This document shows, piece by piece, positions 44,480 to 53,605 of a stretch of DNA of 64,000 bases. The DNA lies in the NCBI GenBank assembly GCA_964621615.1, contig CAZUMW010000003.1:124001-188000 (forward strand). Reading direction: 5' to 3'. The stretch is from CAZUMW01 sp964621615 (GTDB lineage Bacteria; Desulfobacterota; WTBG01; CAIYCZ01; CAIRTM01). Each line of letters opens with the position of its first letter. Position 1 is the first letter of the stretch. A program made the position numbers and the translations under genes. The notes below the pieces were generated by a model. The model worked only from the letters and a program-made list of their open reading frames with translations, was not told the origin of the DNA and made no database searches.

Positions 44480-44506
44480 AAGCCTGCGTTATGCAGGCTT
44501 TTTTTG
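44480..44506 (+). terminator. Intrinsic terminator
   Basis: AAGCCTGC (44480-44487) pairs with GCAGGCTT (44493-44500), with a T-run after it. It ends the transcript of the 40-residue protein gene. Confidence 0.9.
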
Positions 44507-44704
44507 TCTGCTGTTATGCCGGTGCATGTGTGTAAAAATGAAAGTATTTTTAGTCATTTAAACATTATTTATAATGTTTTTGTCCTGTGGGTCCATTTTC
44601 CTGATTGACAAAATGATGAAAATACAATAAGTTAGATGAAGCAAAAAAAGCCTGCTGCACCGCCGGCCCAACATATCACCCCTTGCAAGAAAAAGGAGAT
44701 TCTC

Positions 44705-45787
44705 GTGTTAAAAAAACATGGTGGCAATGTTTATGAAATTGCACGGCAGCTTGGTGTTGACGTTGACGCCATTACTGATTTCAGCGCAAATATAAATCCG
44801 CTTGGCTACTCGGGGCGGGTGAAAAAAATGCTGACAGCCATGGATCGGGATATACTGAACTACCCTGATCAGAGCGCCCGGGCATTTGTTGACGCGCTTG
44901 CCGAGTATCACGGTATTCCGGCGGACAATATTCTGGCAGGAAACGGCTCGACGGAGTTTATTCATTTTTTCCCCGGTATCATACGGCCCAAAAGTGTATT
45001 GATTGTGTCACCTGCATTTACCGAGTATGAGCACAGCTTTCACCGGGCCAAAGGCGTTGTGTTTCATTTTATGACACATGAAAAGGACGGCTTCAAAATA
45101 CAGGAAAAAAAGCTGATCGATGAGCTCAGGCGGGGATACAGCGCCCTGTACCTGTGCAACCCGTCGTGTCCGGCAGGCGTGGTTATCCCGGCAAAGACAA
45201 TGAAGGACATCATCACTGCCGCTCATAAAAAAGGCTCCACGATCATCGTGGATGAGACATTTATGGACTATACCGAGGAGCATTCCGTAAAAGCGCTGGC
45301 CGGATCCATGGACAATGTCTATATACTCAGATCGATGAGTAAATTTTTCGGCATGCCGGGGCTGCGCTGCGGCTACATTATCGCACACCCGAAGGCTGTT
45401 GAGCGCCTCAGGGAAAAGCTGCCGTCCTGGAGCGTCAATGCCGTGGCGCAGCATGCAGGTGCTGAAAGCGTAAAAGACGGCTCATTTATTCAAAAAACCG
45501 TTTCCTACAACCAGGACGCCCGGAGAGCCTTTGTCAAGGAGCTCAAAAAGCTCCCGGGGCTCTCCGTGTTTGAAGGCGCTGCAAATTATCTGCTGGTAAA
45601 ATGTGACGAGTCTGCTCCGGTTGCGGCCCCCGGCCTGCATGAAATACTTTTGGAAAAGCACATGCTCATAAGAATATGCGATGACTTTCATGGCCTTGAT
45701 GAGTCCTGGTTCCGGGTGGCCGTCAAGAAGAAAAACGACAATAAAAAGCTGGTATCGGAGCTGAAAAAAATCCTCAGCCAGCAATGA
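44705..45787 (+). CDS. cobD: CobD-like L-threonine-phosphate decarboxylase (HisC family)
   Basis: This 360-residue class I/II aminotransferase-fold protein begins HGGNVYEIARQLG and has DFSANINPLG, a start typical of CobD. The PLP lysine is in RSMSKFFGMPGLRCGY. In the cobalamin pathway it makes aminopropanol phosphate for the nucleotide loop. I chose GTG 44705, six bases after AAGGAG; the open frame starts at 44636 but has no ribosome binding site. cbiA lies 1 kb downstream on the same strand. A histidinol-phosphate aminotransferase is the main alternative, but the N-terminal motif favours CobD. Confidence 0.8.
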   Translation: MLKKHGGNVYEIARQLGVDVDAITDFSANINPLGYSGRVKKMLTAMDRDILNYPDQSARAFVDALAEYHGIPADNILAGNGSTEFIHFFPGIIRPKSVLIVSPAFTEYEHSFHRAKGVVFHFMTHEKDGFKIQEKKLIDELRRGYSALYLCNPSCPAGVVIPAKTMKDIITAAHKKGSTIIVDETFMDYTEEHSVKALAGSMDNVYILRSMSKFFGMPGLRCGYIIAHPKAVERLREKLPSWSVNAVAQHAGAESVKDGSFIQKTVSYNQDARRAFVKELKKLPGLSVFEGAANYLLVKCDESAPVAAPGLHEILLEKHMLIRICDDFHGLDESWFRVAVKKKNDNKKLVSELKKILSQQ

Positions 45788-45886
45788 GGGCCTATGCGCG
45801 GGCCCTGTATCCGATGCGGCGACGCGCGCCTGCCGCCGCTGCCCCGCCCGCACGGGAATCCGTAAAGCCTGAAATGGAGAGCAGAC

Positions 45887-46705
45887 ATGAATGTGAGCCT
45901 CAAATGGTGGGTGCTGATTGTGCTGTGCGCGGTTTTAGCCCAGCGGCCGCTGCACGCCTCAGGGTCGGAATCGCTGATTAAAATCGCACATGTCTCCGAT
46001 TCGGTGCTGGATGATTTTGCCGGCTGGAAGGGATTCCTGGGGCGCGGGAATCGCTGCTTCCCGCACCTGCATAGAGCGCTGAGCGCCGGAGTCAGAGCCG
46101 GCAGGCCAACCGATGCCGACAATGCCACCATAAAGGCATCTGATAGCTTACGGAAGTCGTGCGCGCCGTCTCCTGACGGGCTGAGCCGCATTTCCGGCGC
46201 GACAGGGCGGCTTGCGGGCACACAGCCTCCCGGCAACGGCTCCGGCTGGGATAAATTCATTGTGAATTTTCCGAAAGACCATCCCGGCGCCTCGTTTTTT
46301 TTCGAGATATCAGGAGGGCGGGACCGCTGCAGTGCAGTTGCCGCATATAATGAAAAGGGCGTGCTTGAGCAGATGCCCCTGGTCGGCCCCGGCGATGCGC
46401 CCGGCTCAGGCGTCAGCGTTGTTTCGCTTCAGGAGTTCCGGCGGCGCTGTGCATCCGCTCAGGCTGGCGCCTGGCTTGACAGCGTGCTCCCCGCCAATGA
46501 CCATATCGGCGTGCTGCTTGTGCGCGGCAATGAAAGCCCGGCTGGAGAGCAGTCGGACAAAGTGATTATCAGGATACAAAACCGCCCGTCACAGGATTCC
46601 GGCCACCTGTTTAACAAAGAAAGCATTGTCATTTCATGGTCTCCGCCGGAGACGAGCGCACCTCCTCCCGGGAGGAAGCACAGCATATGGCCCTGGGGCG
46701 ATTGA
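45887..46705 (+). CDS. Secreted protein of unknown function
   Basis: The 272-residue protein starts with a signal peptide (lysine, then WWVLIVLCAVLAQRPLHASG) and has no other membrane segment. I see no known domain. The mature part has a low-complexity middle (about 50-110) and a more structured half with FIVNFPKDHPGASFFFEI and several single cysteines. It is placed between the CobD-like gene and cbiA, but a link with cobalamin is only positional. Start choice rests on the signal peptide. Confidence 0.55.
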   Translation: MNVSLKWWVLIVLCAVLAQRPLHASGSESLIKIAHVSDSVLDDFAGWKGFLGRGNRCFPHLHRALSAGVRAGRPTDADNATIKASDSLRKSCAPSPDGLSRISGATGRLAGTQPPGNGSGWDKFIVNFPKDHPGASFFFEISGGRDRCSAVAAYNEKGVLEQMPLVGPGDAPGSGVSVVSLQEFRRRCASAQAGAWLDSVLPANDHIGVLLVRGNESPAGEQSDKVIIRIQNRPSQDSGHLFNKESIVISWSPPETSAPPPGRKHSIWPWGD

Positions 46706-46778
46706 TGTGGCGGCACCCGTGTCGGATGCCGGCACAATCCAGCGCCCGGCTTCCCCGGTGCCAATCCCATAAATATCT

Positions 46779-48179
46779 ATGACAGAAAAAACGATACAAG
46801 GATGTGTTATCGCGGGTGAGCGCAGCGGCGTGGGCAAAACGGTTCTGACGCTGGCTCTTGCCCGGTCGCTCATGAATCGCGGCATGCGGGTCCGGTGCTT
46901 CAAGGTGGGGCCTGATTTCATCGATCCCGGATTTCACACAGCTGTCACCGGCTGTGACTGCATTAACCTGGACGGCTGGATGATGGGCCGGCAGGCCTGC
47001 ATAGACACGGTTGCGCGCCATTGTGCTGATACGGACATTGTTCTTGTGGAGGGCGTCATGGGCCTGTATGACGGTTTTGACGGCACAGGCGAGGATGGCT
47101 CCACGGCTCAGATTGCAAAATGGCTGGATCTTCCTGCCGTGCTTGTTATCGACGGCCAGTCTCTTGCGCGCACTGCTGGGGCGATCGCGCTGGGGCTGCA
47201 GGCCTTTGATCGTGAGCTGGCGGTTGCCGGGGTGCTGTTCAACCGGGTGGCAGGGCCGCGGCATTTTGACTACGTGCGTGACGGGGTGCGATGTGGTGGC
47301 GCTCTCCCGGTGTTCGGATACGTTTCCTCGGATGAGCAGTGGCAGGTTCCTGAGCGGCACCTGGGGCTGGTGACGGCCGGGGAAATTGCGTCGCTTCTCA
47401 GCAGGGTTTCAGCGTGGTGCGGCCGCTTTGAGAAAACCGTATCCGTGGAGGCGATTCTCGACGCATGCGGCGTGATTGCCTGCCCGTCTGCTGCTGCGCC
47501 CGGCGGACCTGCAGGCGGGCGCGTAAAGGCGCGGATCGGCATAGCCCGGGATGCGGCATTCTGTTTTTATTATCCCGACAATCTTGATCTGCTTGAGCGC
47601 TTCGGCGCCGAGCTGGTGTTCTTCAGCCCGCTTGACGAGCAGGATCTGCCGCCGGATCTTGACGGCCTCTACCTGGGTGGCGGGTATCCGGAGCTCCATA
47701 TGAAGCGGCTTTCCGAAAACGAGCCGATGCGCTCCGCTATCAGCAGGTTCTGCGGCTCGGGAAGGCCCGTGTATGCCGAGTGCGGGGGCTTTCTGTATCT
47801 GCTTGAGTCGATTCGCGACACCCACGGTACCGCCTATCCGCTTGCAGGCGTGTTCCCTGCCCGCGCGGTGATGCAGGACCGCCGGGTGAGGCTCGGCTAT
47901 GTCGAAGTGCGCACCGGGCCGGGCTGCCCGTTTGCTGACGAGGGAGCTCTTCTGCGGGGGCATGAATTTCACTATTCAGATATCACGGAGATGCCCGCAA
48001 GCGTAGAGCGGTGTTACGGCATATATAGACGAAAATCCGGCGTCCGGGTGGCTGAAGGCTACTGCAGCGGCGCGGTGCTGGCAAGCTATGTGCATCTGCA
48101 CTTTGCATCGTGCCCTGATTTTGCCCGCAGGTTTGTGGAGCGCTGCGCGCAAGAGGGCCGGTCCGTCCGGAGCGAATAG
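46779..48179 (+). CDS. cbiA: Cobyrinate a,c-diamide synthase
   Basis: This 466-residue protein has an N-terminal ATPase fold with the P-loop GERSGVGKTVLTLALA and FKVGPDFIDPGFH (metal/substrate loop), and a C-terminal class I glutaminase domain with the catalytic Cys in VYAECGGFLYLLE and a late His. It amidates two side chains of the corrin ring using glutamine and ATP. The P-loop with Lys in the middle (SGVGKT) is typical. It follows the secreted-protein gene by about 70 bases and is one of only two likely cobalamin genes in the window. Confidence 0.95.
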   Translation: MTEKTIQGCVIAGERSGVGKTVLTLALARSLMNRGMRVRCFKVGPDFIDPGFHTAVTGCDCINLDGWMMGRQACIDTVARHCADTDIVLVEGVMGLYDGFDGTGEDGSTAQIAKWLDLPAVLVIDGQSLARTAGAIALGLQAFDRELAVAGVLFNRVAGPRHFDYVRDGVRCGGALPVFGYVSSDEQWQVPERHLGLVTAGEIASLLSRVSAWCGRFEKTVSVEAILDACGVIACPSAAAPGGPAGGRVKARIGIARDAAFCFYYPDNLDLLERFGAELVFFSPLDEQDLPPDLDGLYLGGGYPELHMKRLSENEPMRSAISRFCGSGRPVYAECGGFLYLLESIRDTHGTAYPLAGVFPARAVMQDRRVRLGYVEVRTGPGCPFADEGALLRGHEFHYSDITEMPASVERCYGIYRRKSGVRVAEGYCSGAVLASYVHLHFASCPDFARRFVERCAQEGRSVRSE

Positions 48180-48271
48180 ATAATGAGGAGTTTTTTTGTG
48201 TTTTGTGTCCAAACTTTTACGGATTTCCGGAATGACGAGGCTGTGTCATTGTTCATAGATAACCCGGTAGC

Positions 48272-48289
48272 CGCAGGCGTTAGCCTGCG
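48272..48289. repeat. REP-like hairpin
   Basis: CGCAGGC-GTTA-GCCTGCG is a perfect 7-bp stem with a GTTA loop in the cbiA-hom gap, without a T-run. It resembles single REP units, but no second copy is seen in the window. Confidence 0.35.
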
Positions 48290-48300
48290 CACCATCGTGC

Positions 48301-48329
48301 TTGACAAAGGGGTTATGCTGGTATATCGT
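48301..48329 (+). promoter_or_regulatory. Sigma-70 type promoter of hom
   Basis: TTGACA (48301-48306), a 17-base spacer and TATCGT (48324-48329) form a good -35 and a fair -10 about 50 bases before the hom ATG. Confidence 0.6.
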
Positions 48330-48379
48330 ATGTCGCTGTTTTAATGGCAGGCAGCGATTGCTGCATATGAGGGAGTGAC

Positions 48380-49714
48380 ATGAAAAAAGTACGCATCGGC
48401 ATTATCGGCTTCGGCACTGTGGGAACCGGCACCGTCCGCATATTGCAGAAAAACGCCTCTCACATACAGGAGCGCCTCGGCTGCGGGCTGGAGATCAAAA
48501 CAATTGCCGATCTGGATACGGTGACGGACCGCGGCGCCGATTTGAAAAAAATCGAGCTCACTGCCGATGCAACAGCTGTTACCGACGATCCCGGGATTGA
48601 TATCGCAGTCGAGCTGATCGGCGGCGTTGAGCCTGCCCGTTCGCTTATTCTCCGCGCCGTGCGGAACGGCAAGCCTGTTGTCACCGCAAACAAGGCGCTG
48701 CTGTGCGATCACGGGTTTGAGATTTTCAGCGCTGCGGCGGAGCGCGGGGTCGGGGTCGGCTTTGAGGCAAGCGTGGGCGGCGGCATACCCATAATCCGTG
48801 CGGTAAAGGATGCCTTTGCCTCTGACCGCATTGTCAGCATGTTCGGCATTCTCAACGGCACCGCAAATTATATCCTGAGCCGAATGACCAGCGAGGCGGC
48901 GCCGTTCAAAGAGGTTCTGCGCGATGCGCAGCAGCAGGGCTATGCAGAGGCGGATCCGACATTTGATATCGAGGGCATCGATACGCTGCATAAGCTGTGC
49001 GTGCTCATAAGCCTCGCGGCCCGGCGAAGGATCAGCGCAAAAAAGGTCTATACCGAGGGAATTACCAACATAACGCCGCTTGACATAGAATTTGCCCGCG
49101 AGCTTGGCTACCGCATAAAGCTTCTCGCAATCTGCCGCAGCACAAAGCGCGAAGTCGACGCACGCGTGCATCCCGCGCTGGTCCCGGAAAGCCATATGCT
49201 TTCGCGGGTGAACGGCACGTACAATGCGGTTTTTCTGCACAACCGGGATGCGGGCCCCACTATGCTCTACGGGCAGGGCGCAGGCATGATGCCTACCGGC
49301 AGCGCGGTTGTTGCAGACATCATGGAGTGCGCACGCAGCATCAGGGACGGCGTATCGCCGCAGGAGCCGCTTTATTCCGGCGCGAGAAAAAGGGCCAGGG
49401 AAATAACGCTCAAGCCGTTCAGGGAAGTTGCCACCCGGTATTATGTGCGCTTTACCGCTGCCGACAAGACCGGCGTGCTGTCAAGAATATCCGGCATTCT
49501 GGGGCGGTGCGGCATCAGCATTCACTCGGTTGTGCAGAAGGGCAGGCGGGCGCGCGGCGGGACCGTCTCTATATTTATGCTTACGCATCAGGCCCGGGAA
49601 GCCGATATGCAGCGGGCCATTAAGCAGATAGACCGGCTTGATTTACTGCGCCAGAAAACTGTGGTGATTCGCATAGAGGACGGCATTCTGAACGACGAAG
49701 CGGCCTCCGCCTGA
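48380..49714 (+). CDS. hom: Homoserine dehydrogenase
   Basis: This 444-residue protein has an N-terminal NAD(P) fold (GIIGFGTVGTGTVRIL), TANKALLC, the catalytic region with LNGTANYILS and the substrate/catalytic segment EADPTFDIEG, and a C-terminal ACT domain (about 355-435) that usually binds threonine for feedback control. It reduces aspartate semialdehyde to homoserine on the way to threonine and methionine. A GAGGGA lies five bases before the ATG. Confidence 0.96.
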   Translation: MKKVRIGIIGFGTVGTGTVRILQKNASHIQERLGCGLEIKTIADLDTVTDRGADLKKIELTADATAVTDDPGIDIAVELIGGVEPARSLILRAVRNGKPVVTANKALLCDHGFEIFSAAAERGVGVGFEASVGGGIPIIRAVKDAFASDRIVSMFGILNGTANYILSRMTSEAAPFKEVLRDAQQQGYAEADPTFDIEGIDTLHKLCVLISLAARRRISAKKVYTEGITNITPLDIEFARELGYRIKLLAICRSTKREVDARVHPALVPESHMLSRVNGTYNAVFLHNRDAGPTMLYGQGAGMMPTGSAVVADIMECARSIRDGVSPQEPLYSGARKRAREITLKPFREVATRYYVRFTAADKTGVLSRISGILGRCGISIHSVVQKGRRARGGTVSIFMLTHQAREADMQRAIKQIDRLDLLRQKTVVIRIEDGILNDEAASA

Positions 49715-49755
49715 CGGATCATCCCGCATCCAGCACTGCTGTCACCCCCGCTGAT

Positions 49756-50703
49756 TCATGCAGGCCCCCGGGCGCGATCCGGCGCTCCCTTTGTGAAAAG
49801 CAGGCACACCCACTCGTCTTCCTGCATGCTGCGATACAGATTCAGCTCCCCTGAAAACGCATCCGCCACCTCAGAGGCTTTTTCTGTGATAATCCCCGAC
49901 AGAATAAGAAAGCCCGGGCTCTGAACGCGTGCGGCAAGCGCCTCCTTCATCGCGATAAGCACATGAGGCAGAATATTGGCCGCGACGATTGGAAATGATT
50001 CGCTGATTTGCGCCGCGGGAGCAGTGCTCAGAACAATGCGGCTCCCGACGCCGTTTTTTCGGGCGTTTTCCTGAGCGCTTTTCACCGCCAGCGGGTCATT
50101 GTCGACGCCGGCCGCGCTGGGGATGCCAAGGAGAACGGCAGCTATAGCCAGTATGCCGGAGCCGGTTCCCACGTCAAGCAGGCTTAAGCCCTTTGTCGAC
50201 CCGAATGCGCCGATGCAGTGCTCGATCGCCCGTAAGCACAAACGCGTCGTCTGATGGGTGCCGGTGCCGAATGCCATGCCGGGGTCAAGCTCGATAACGA
50301 TCTCACCTTCCAGAGGCTCGTAGGGCTGCCACGACGGCTTGACCACCAGGCGGTCTGATATTTTTGTGGGGCTGTAATAGGATTTCCATACCGCGTTCCA
50401 GTCTCTGTCGGGAATGAGGGAGGCTTTTGTTTGGAAATGCTGTGCCGCTTCGGGCGACGAGGCGGCAATCAGGTCGCGGAATGCCGATACCTTTTTGAGC
50501 AGCGAAGCCCGGTCGGCGCTTCCCGGAAAATAGGCCGTTACTTCGCGCAGGCCCGGCGCTCCGGCAGCGCTCTGCTCTGAGGTGCCTCTGCTTCCCAGCT
50601 CGATGAGATGCGCGGAGAGAGCATCTGCATAGTCTGCAGGAAGCGTTACCGTGAGCTCGAGCCAGGACTGTTTGCCGTGTTTTGAAAAGGATGCGCCGGG
50701 CAT
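49756..50703 (-). CDS. prmA: Ribosomal protein L11 methyltransferase
   Basis: The 315-residue protein has a small N-terminal domain that holds L11 in the family, and a class I methyltransferase domain with GMAFGTGTHQTTRLCL (the signature of PrmA), LLDVGTGSGILAIAA, and VAANILPHVL, the NxLPx substrate loop. It trimethylates L11. It is convergent with hom and starts 30 bases after the stop of uppP. Confidence 0.93.
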   Translation of the reverse strand: MPGASFSKHGKQSWLELTVTLPADYADALSAHLIELGSRGTSEQSAAGAPGLREVTAYFPGSADRASLLKKVSAFRDLIAASSPEAAQHFQTKASLIPDRDWNAVWKSYYSPTKISDRLVVKPSWQPYEPLEGEIVIELDPGMAFGTGTHQTTRLCLRAIEHCIGAFGSTKGLSLLDVGTGSGILAIAAVLLGIPSAAGVDNDPLAVKSAQENARKNGVGSRIVLSTAPAAQISESFPIVAANILPHVLIAMKEALAARVQSPGFLILSGIITEKASEVADAFSGELNLYRSMQEDEWVCLLFTKGAPDRARGPA

Positions 50704-50733
50704 TGGTTTTCCGCGCTCATTAATGGATTGCTG

Positions 50734-51561
50734 TCATGAGGAAAGAAGCCAGAGAGCCAGCGCGCCCGCGCCGGCAAGGCAGCAGTACGGCGCAAACAGA
50801 TAGAAGGCGCCTTTTTTTATCACTTTCAGGAGAAATACAAGCGATATGTAGCCGGTCACGATTGCAGCCGCCGTTCCCGCGCACAGGGTCAGCGCCTCGG
50901 CGCCGCTCAGGCGTGCATCGGAAAGGTTGAGCAGGGTCGCGCCGGTAATGGCGGGCATCGACAGCAGAAAAGAAAACCGGCCGCTTGTTTCCCGCTCAAC
51001 TCCGAGAAACAGGGCCACGGCAATCGTTGCGCCGGAGCGGGAGATGCCCGGTGTTATGGCAAGCCCCTGCGCAAGCCCGATAACGAGGGCGCTGAGAAGC
51101 GACATCTGGAGCACCCTGCGCGTGGTGTTCTGGAAATATTTGGTGAGCCATAAAACAGCGGCCGTTACAAGCAGTGTGAAACCCACCACCTGTATAGAAG
51201 CAAACAGCGACTCGAACAGGTCCTTAAAGAGCAGGCCGAGGCACACGGTGGGAATGGTTCCGGCCAGAATCAGCAGCAGCATCCGCGTATCCTCATCGCT
51301 GGTGTACAGCTGTCCGATCCGGGTAATATTCCGTGGCTGCGCAAGCCTGCCGCAGGATGCGCAGAGCCTGACAACGTCTGCGCGGAAGACGGCAAACAGC
51401 GCAATGAGCGTGCCGAAATGAAGGGCCGTGTCAAATACGAGCGCCGGTTCGCGGAGCCCGAACAGGTGCTGAAAAATTACCAGGTGCCCTGAGCTGCTTA
51501 TGGGCAGAAATTCGGTCATTCCCTGAACGGCGCCGAGTATGATGGCCTGCGTGAGCGTCAT
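50734..51561 (-). CDS. uppP: Undecaprenyl-diphosphatase
   Basis: This 275-residue protein has about eight membrane segments and the two BacA/UppP signatures: TEFLPISSSGHL near the N-terminus and GISRSGATIA in the second half. It recycles undecaprenyl pyrophosphate, the carrier for peptidoglycan and for the O-antigen made by the cluster upstream. ATG 51561 follows CAGGT; the TTG five codons upstream has no ribosome binding site. Confidence 0.95.
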   Translation of the reverse strand: MTLTQAIILGAVQGMTEFLPISSSGHLVIFQHLFGLREPALVFDTALHFGTLIALFAVFRADVVRLCASCGRLAQPRNITRIGQLYTSDEDTRMLLLILAGTIPTVCLGLLFKDLFESLFASIQVVGFTLLVTAAVLWLTKYFQNTTRRVLQMSLLSALVIGLAQGLAITPGISRSGATIAVALFLGVERETSGRFSFLLSMPAITGATLLNLSDARLSGAEALTLCAGTAAAIVTGYISLVFLLKVIKKGAFYLFAPYCCLAGAGALALWLLSS

Positions 51562-51612
51562 GGTACCTGTAGGCAATAACAGATATTGCAGGGTAACGCA
51601 AGCGAATTCAGG

Positions 51613-51651
51613 CAGCAGGCAGTTGACAAACAGCCTGCTGTCACGTATTAT
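51613..51651 (+). promoter_or_regulatory. apgM promoter with overlapping inverted repeat
   Basis: TTGACA (51623-51628), a 17-base spacer and TATTAT (51646-51651) form a strong sigma-70 type promoter. CAGCAGGC (51613-51620) and GCCTGCTG (51633-51640) are a perfect inverted repeat that straddles the -35, as an operator would. Confidence 0.75.
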
Positions 51652-51699
51652 TCAATAATTTTGATGCACGCATACCGTGGTTATGTAAAAGGGCAGGTT

Positions 51700-52911
51700 A
51701 TGAAATATATAGTGCTTCTCGGGGACGGTATGGCGGATTACCCGCTTGAAGAACGTAATGGGAAAACGCCTTTGGAGATAAGCAGCACGCCGGCTATGGA
51801 CGGGCTGGCCGCACGCGGCGCGATCGGCATGGCAAAGACGGTTCCGGACGGGATGCCGCCGGGAAGCGACGTGGCGAACCTGTCGGTTATGGGCTATGAC
51901 CCGAAGCGGTATTATACGGGCAGGGCACCGATTGAAGCGGCAAGCATCGGCGTGCAGCTTGACGAGCGCGATGTGGCATTTCGCTGCAACCTGGTAACCA
52001 TCGGGGAGCGCGGCGGCAGCCGCTATATGCATGACTACAGCGCCGGGCACATATCGACCCCTGAGGCCCGCGAGCTTATCGGAATCCTCAAAGAGCAGCT
52101 TGATTCGGAGGAAATCACGTTTTATCCCGGCGTGAGCTACCGGCACCTGATGGTCTGGCGCGGCGGCAGCGCCGCAGTCTGCGCCGTGCCGCCGCATGAT
52201 ATATCAGACCGGGACATCGAGCCGCATATGCCCTCGGGCGAGGGCGCGCCGTTTGTGACGCACATCATGGAGCGGAGCCGCGGCCTGCTGGATGCTGCCG
52301 GGGTAAACCGCACACGGATGCAGAACGGGCAGAACCCGGCAAATGCTATCTGGCTGTGGGGGCAGGGCACCGCCCTGAGGATCCCGTCGTTTATGGACCT
52401 GTACGGCGTCGGCGGCGGGGTTGTGTCCGCGGTCGATCTCATTAAGGGCCTCGGCATTTCGGCCGGGCTCACCAGCATTGACGTTCCCGGCGCAACCGGC
52501 TATCTTGATACCAATTATGAGGGGAAGGTGTCCGCTGCGATGCAGGCGCTTGACAGCGGGGATTTTGTCTATGTGCATGTTGAGGCGCCTGATGAAACCT
52601 CGCACAAGGGCTGCCTGGATGAAAAAATCAAAGCGATCGAGGATTTTGACCGGAAAATCGTTCAGCCGGTGCTTGACGGATGCCGCCGGCGGGGAGAGCC
52701 GTTCAGAATTCTGGTGCTTCCGGATCACCCGACCCCGCTGTCGCTGAAAACGCACACGGCCGATCCGGTGCCCTTTATCATCTATTCATCGGAGAACGAG
52801 CAGGCTCCCGGCCCGGCCCGCTATTGTGAAAAGGATGCGCGCATGAAAGGGCTGTTTGTCGGTGAGGGCTGGCAGCTTATGGGGATATTCATTAAAGGAG
52901 AGGGGATCTGA
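51700..52911 (+). CDS. apgM: 2,3-bisphosphoglycerate-independent phosphoglycerate mutase, archaeal type
   Basis: This 403-residue member of the alkaline phosphatase superfamily starts MKYIVLLGDGMADYP (first metal Asp), has the Ser nucleophile in DVANLSVMGYDP, and later HVEAPDETSHKG and LPDHPTPLSLKTHT with further metal ligands. It interconverts 3- and 2-phosphoglycerate. The ATG at 51700 matches the family start, behind GGGCAGG; the open frame upstream is promoter DNA. Genes of this type often sit near hom and thrC, which fits here. Confidence 0.95.
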   Translation: MKYIVLLGDGMADYPLEERNGKTPLEISSTPAMDGLAARGAIGMAKTVPDGMPPGSDVANLSVMGYDPKRYYTGRAPIEAASIGVQLDERDVAFRCNLVTIGERGGSRYMHDYSAGHISTPEARELIGILKEQLDSEEITFYPGVSYRHLMVWRGGSAAVCAVPPHDISDRDIEPHMPSGEGAPFVTHIMERSRGLLDAAGVNRTRMQNGQNPANAIWLWGQGTALRIPSFMDLYGVGGGVVSAVDLIKGLGISAGLTSIDVPGATGYLDTNYEGKVSAAMQALDSGDFVYVHVEAPDETSHKGCLDEKIKAIEDFDRKIVQPVLDGCRRRGEPFRILVLPDHPTPLSLKTHTADPVPFIIYSSENEQAPGPARYCEKDARMKGLFVGEGWQLMGIFIKGEGI

Positions 52912-53336
52912 TGGAGCCGCATGTTACCGAGTACCGCGTTATTTACGGGGACAGCGACCCGTTTGATGTGGTCTATTATGCAAACTATTTTGATTTTTTC
53001 GAGCGCGGCCGGACCGAGCTGTTCCGGGATCTGGGCTATACCTATCGGGATATCTCCGATAAGGGGATTTATCTGCCGGTGTCGGAAACCTATTGCAAAT
53101 ACCACAGCTCGGCCACCTATGACGATCTTATTGCAATTGAAACGACCATAGACTGGGTAAAGCGCGTCAGCATCAAATTTGTGTATAATGTATACCGCAA
53201 GGAGCCCCGCACCCTGCTTGCTGAAGGCTACACGGTTCACGCATTTGTTAACGGCCAGGGAAAGATTCAGCGCGCCCCTGCGGAAGTGATCGATGCGGTA
53301 AATGATCTTCTGGCGGAACAGAACCCGCCGGAATAA
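52911..53336 (+). CDS. Acyl-CoA thioesterase, 4HBT/YbgC-like hot-dog fold
   Basis: This 141-residue protein has the single hot-dog domain pattern YGDSDPFDVVYYANYFDFFERGR, where the second Asp of DSD is the likely catalytic residue, and a following long helix. It probably hydrolyses a short or medium acyl-CoA. It starts in the stop codon of apgM (TGATG), so it is translated with it, though no functional link is known. Confidence 0.88.
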   Translation: MEPHVTEYRVIYGDSDPFDVVYYANYFDFFERGRTELFRDLGYTYRDISDKGIYLPVSETYCKYHSSATYDDLIAIETTIDWVKRVSIKFVYNVYRKEPRTLLAEGYTVHAFVNGQGKIQRAPAEVIDAVNDLLAEQNPPE

Positions 53337-53354
53337 ATAAAATGGTAATATGCC

Positions 53355-53383
53355 TTGACATGAAAAACCGCTGCTTGTATACT
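53355..53383 (+). promoter_or_regulatory. Sigma-70 type promoter of the initiator tRNA
   Basis: TTGACA (53355-53360), 17 bases, and TATACT (53378-53383) form a near-consensus promoter 28 bases before the tRNA. Confidence 0.85.
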
Positions 53384-53410
53384 TAATAAGTTATTCACAA
53401 ATAGACATGA

Positions 53411-53487
<77 letters not shown>

Positions 53488-53493
53488 AAGCAA

Positions 53494-53530
53494 AAAAAGG
53501 CACTTAGGAGCGATCCCGAGTGCCTTTTTT
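53494..53530 (+). terminator. Intrinsic terminator after the tRNA
   Basis: AAAAAGGCACT and AGTGCCTTTTTT form the stem, with GGAGCGATCC in the loop able to extend pairing, followed by a T-run. It ends the tRNA transcript and faces the integrase gene from the other side. Confidence 0.88.
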
Positions 53531-53605
53531 GTTGTCTGGAGAGGTCTCAGGGGTGGTTTTTGCCCAAATTTTGCCCAAATTCGATTTAACCATCGCTACT
53601 TCCTT

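Noticed and set aside
48205..48225. GTGTCCAAAC as a possible third MITE end
   Set aside because: Only the first nine to ten bases match; no inner stem and no partner end nearby.
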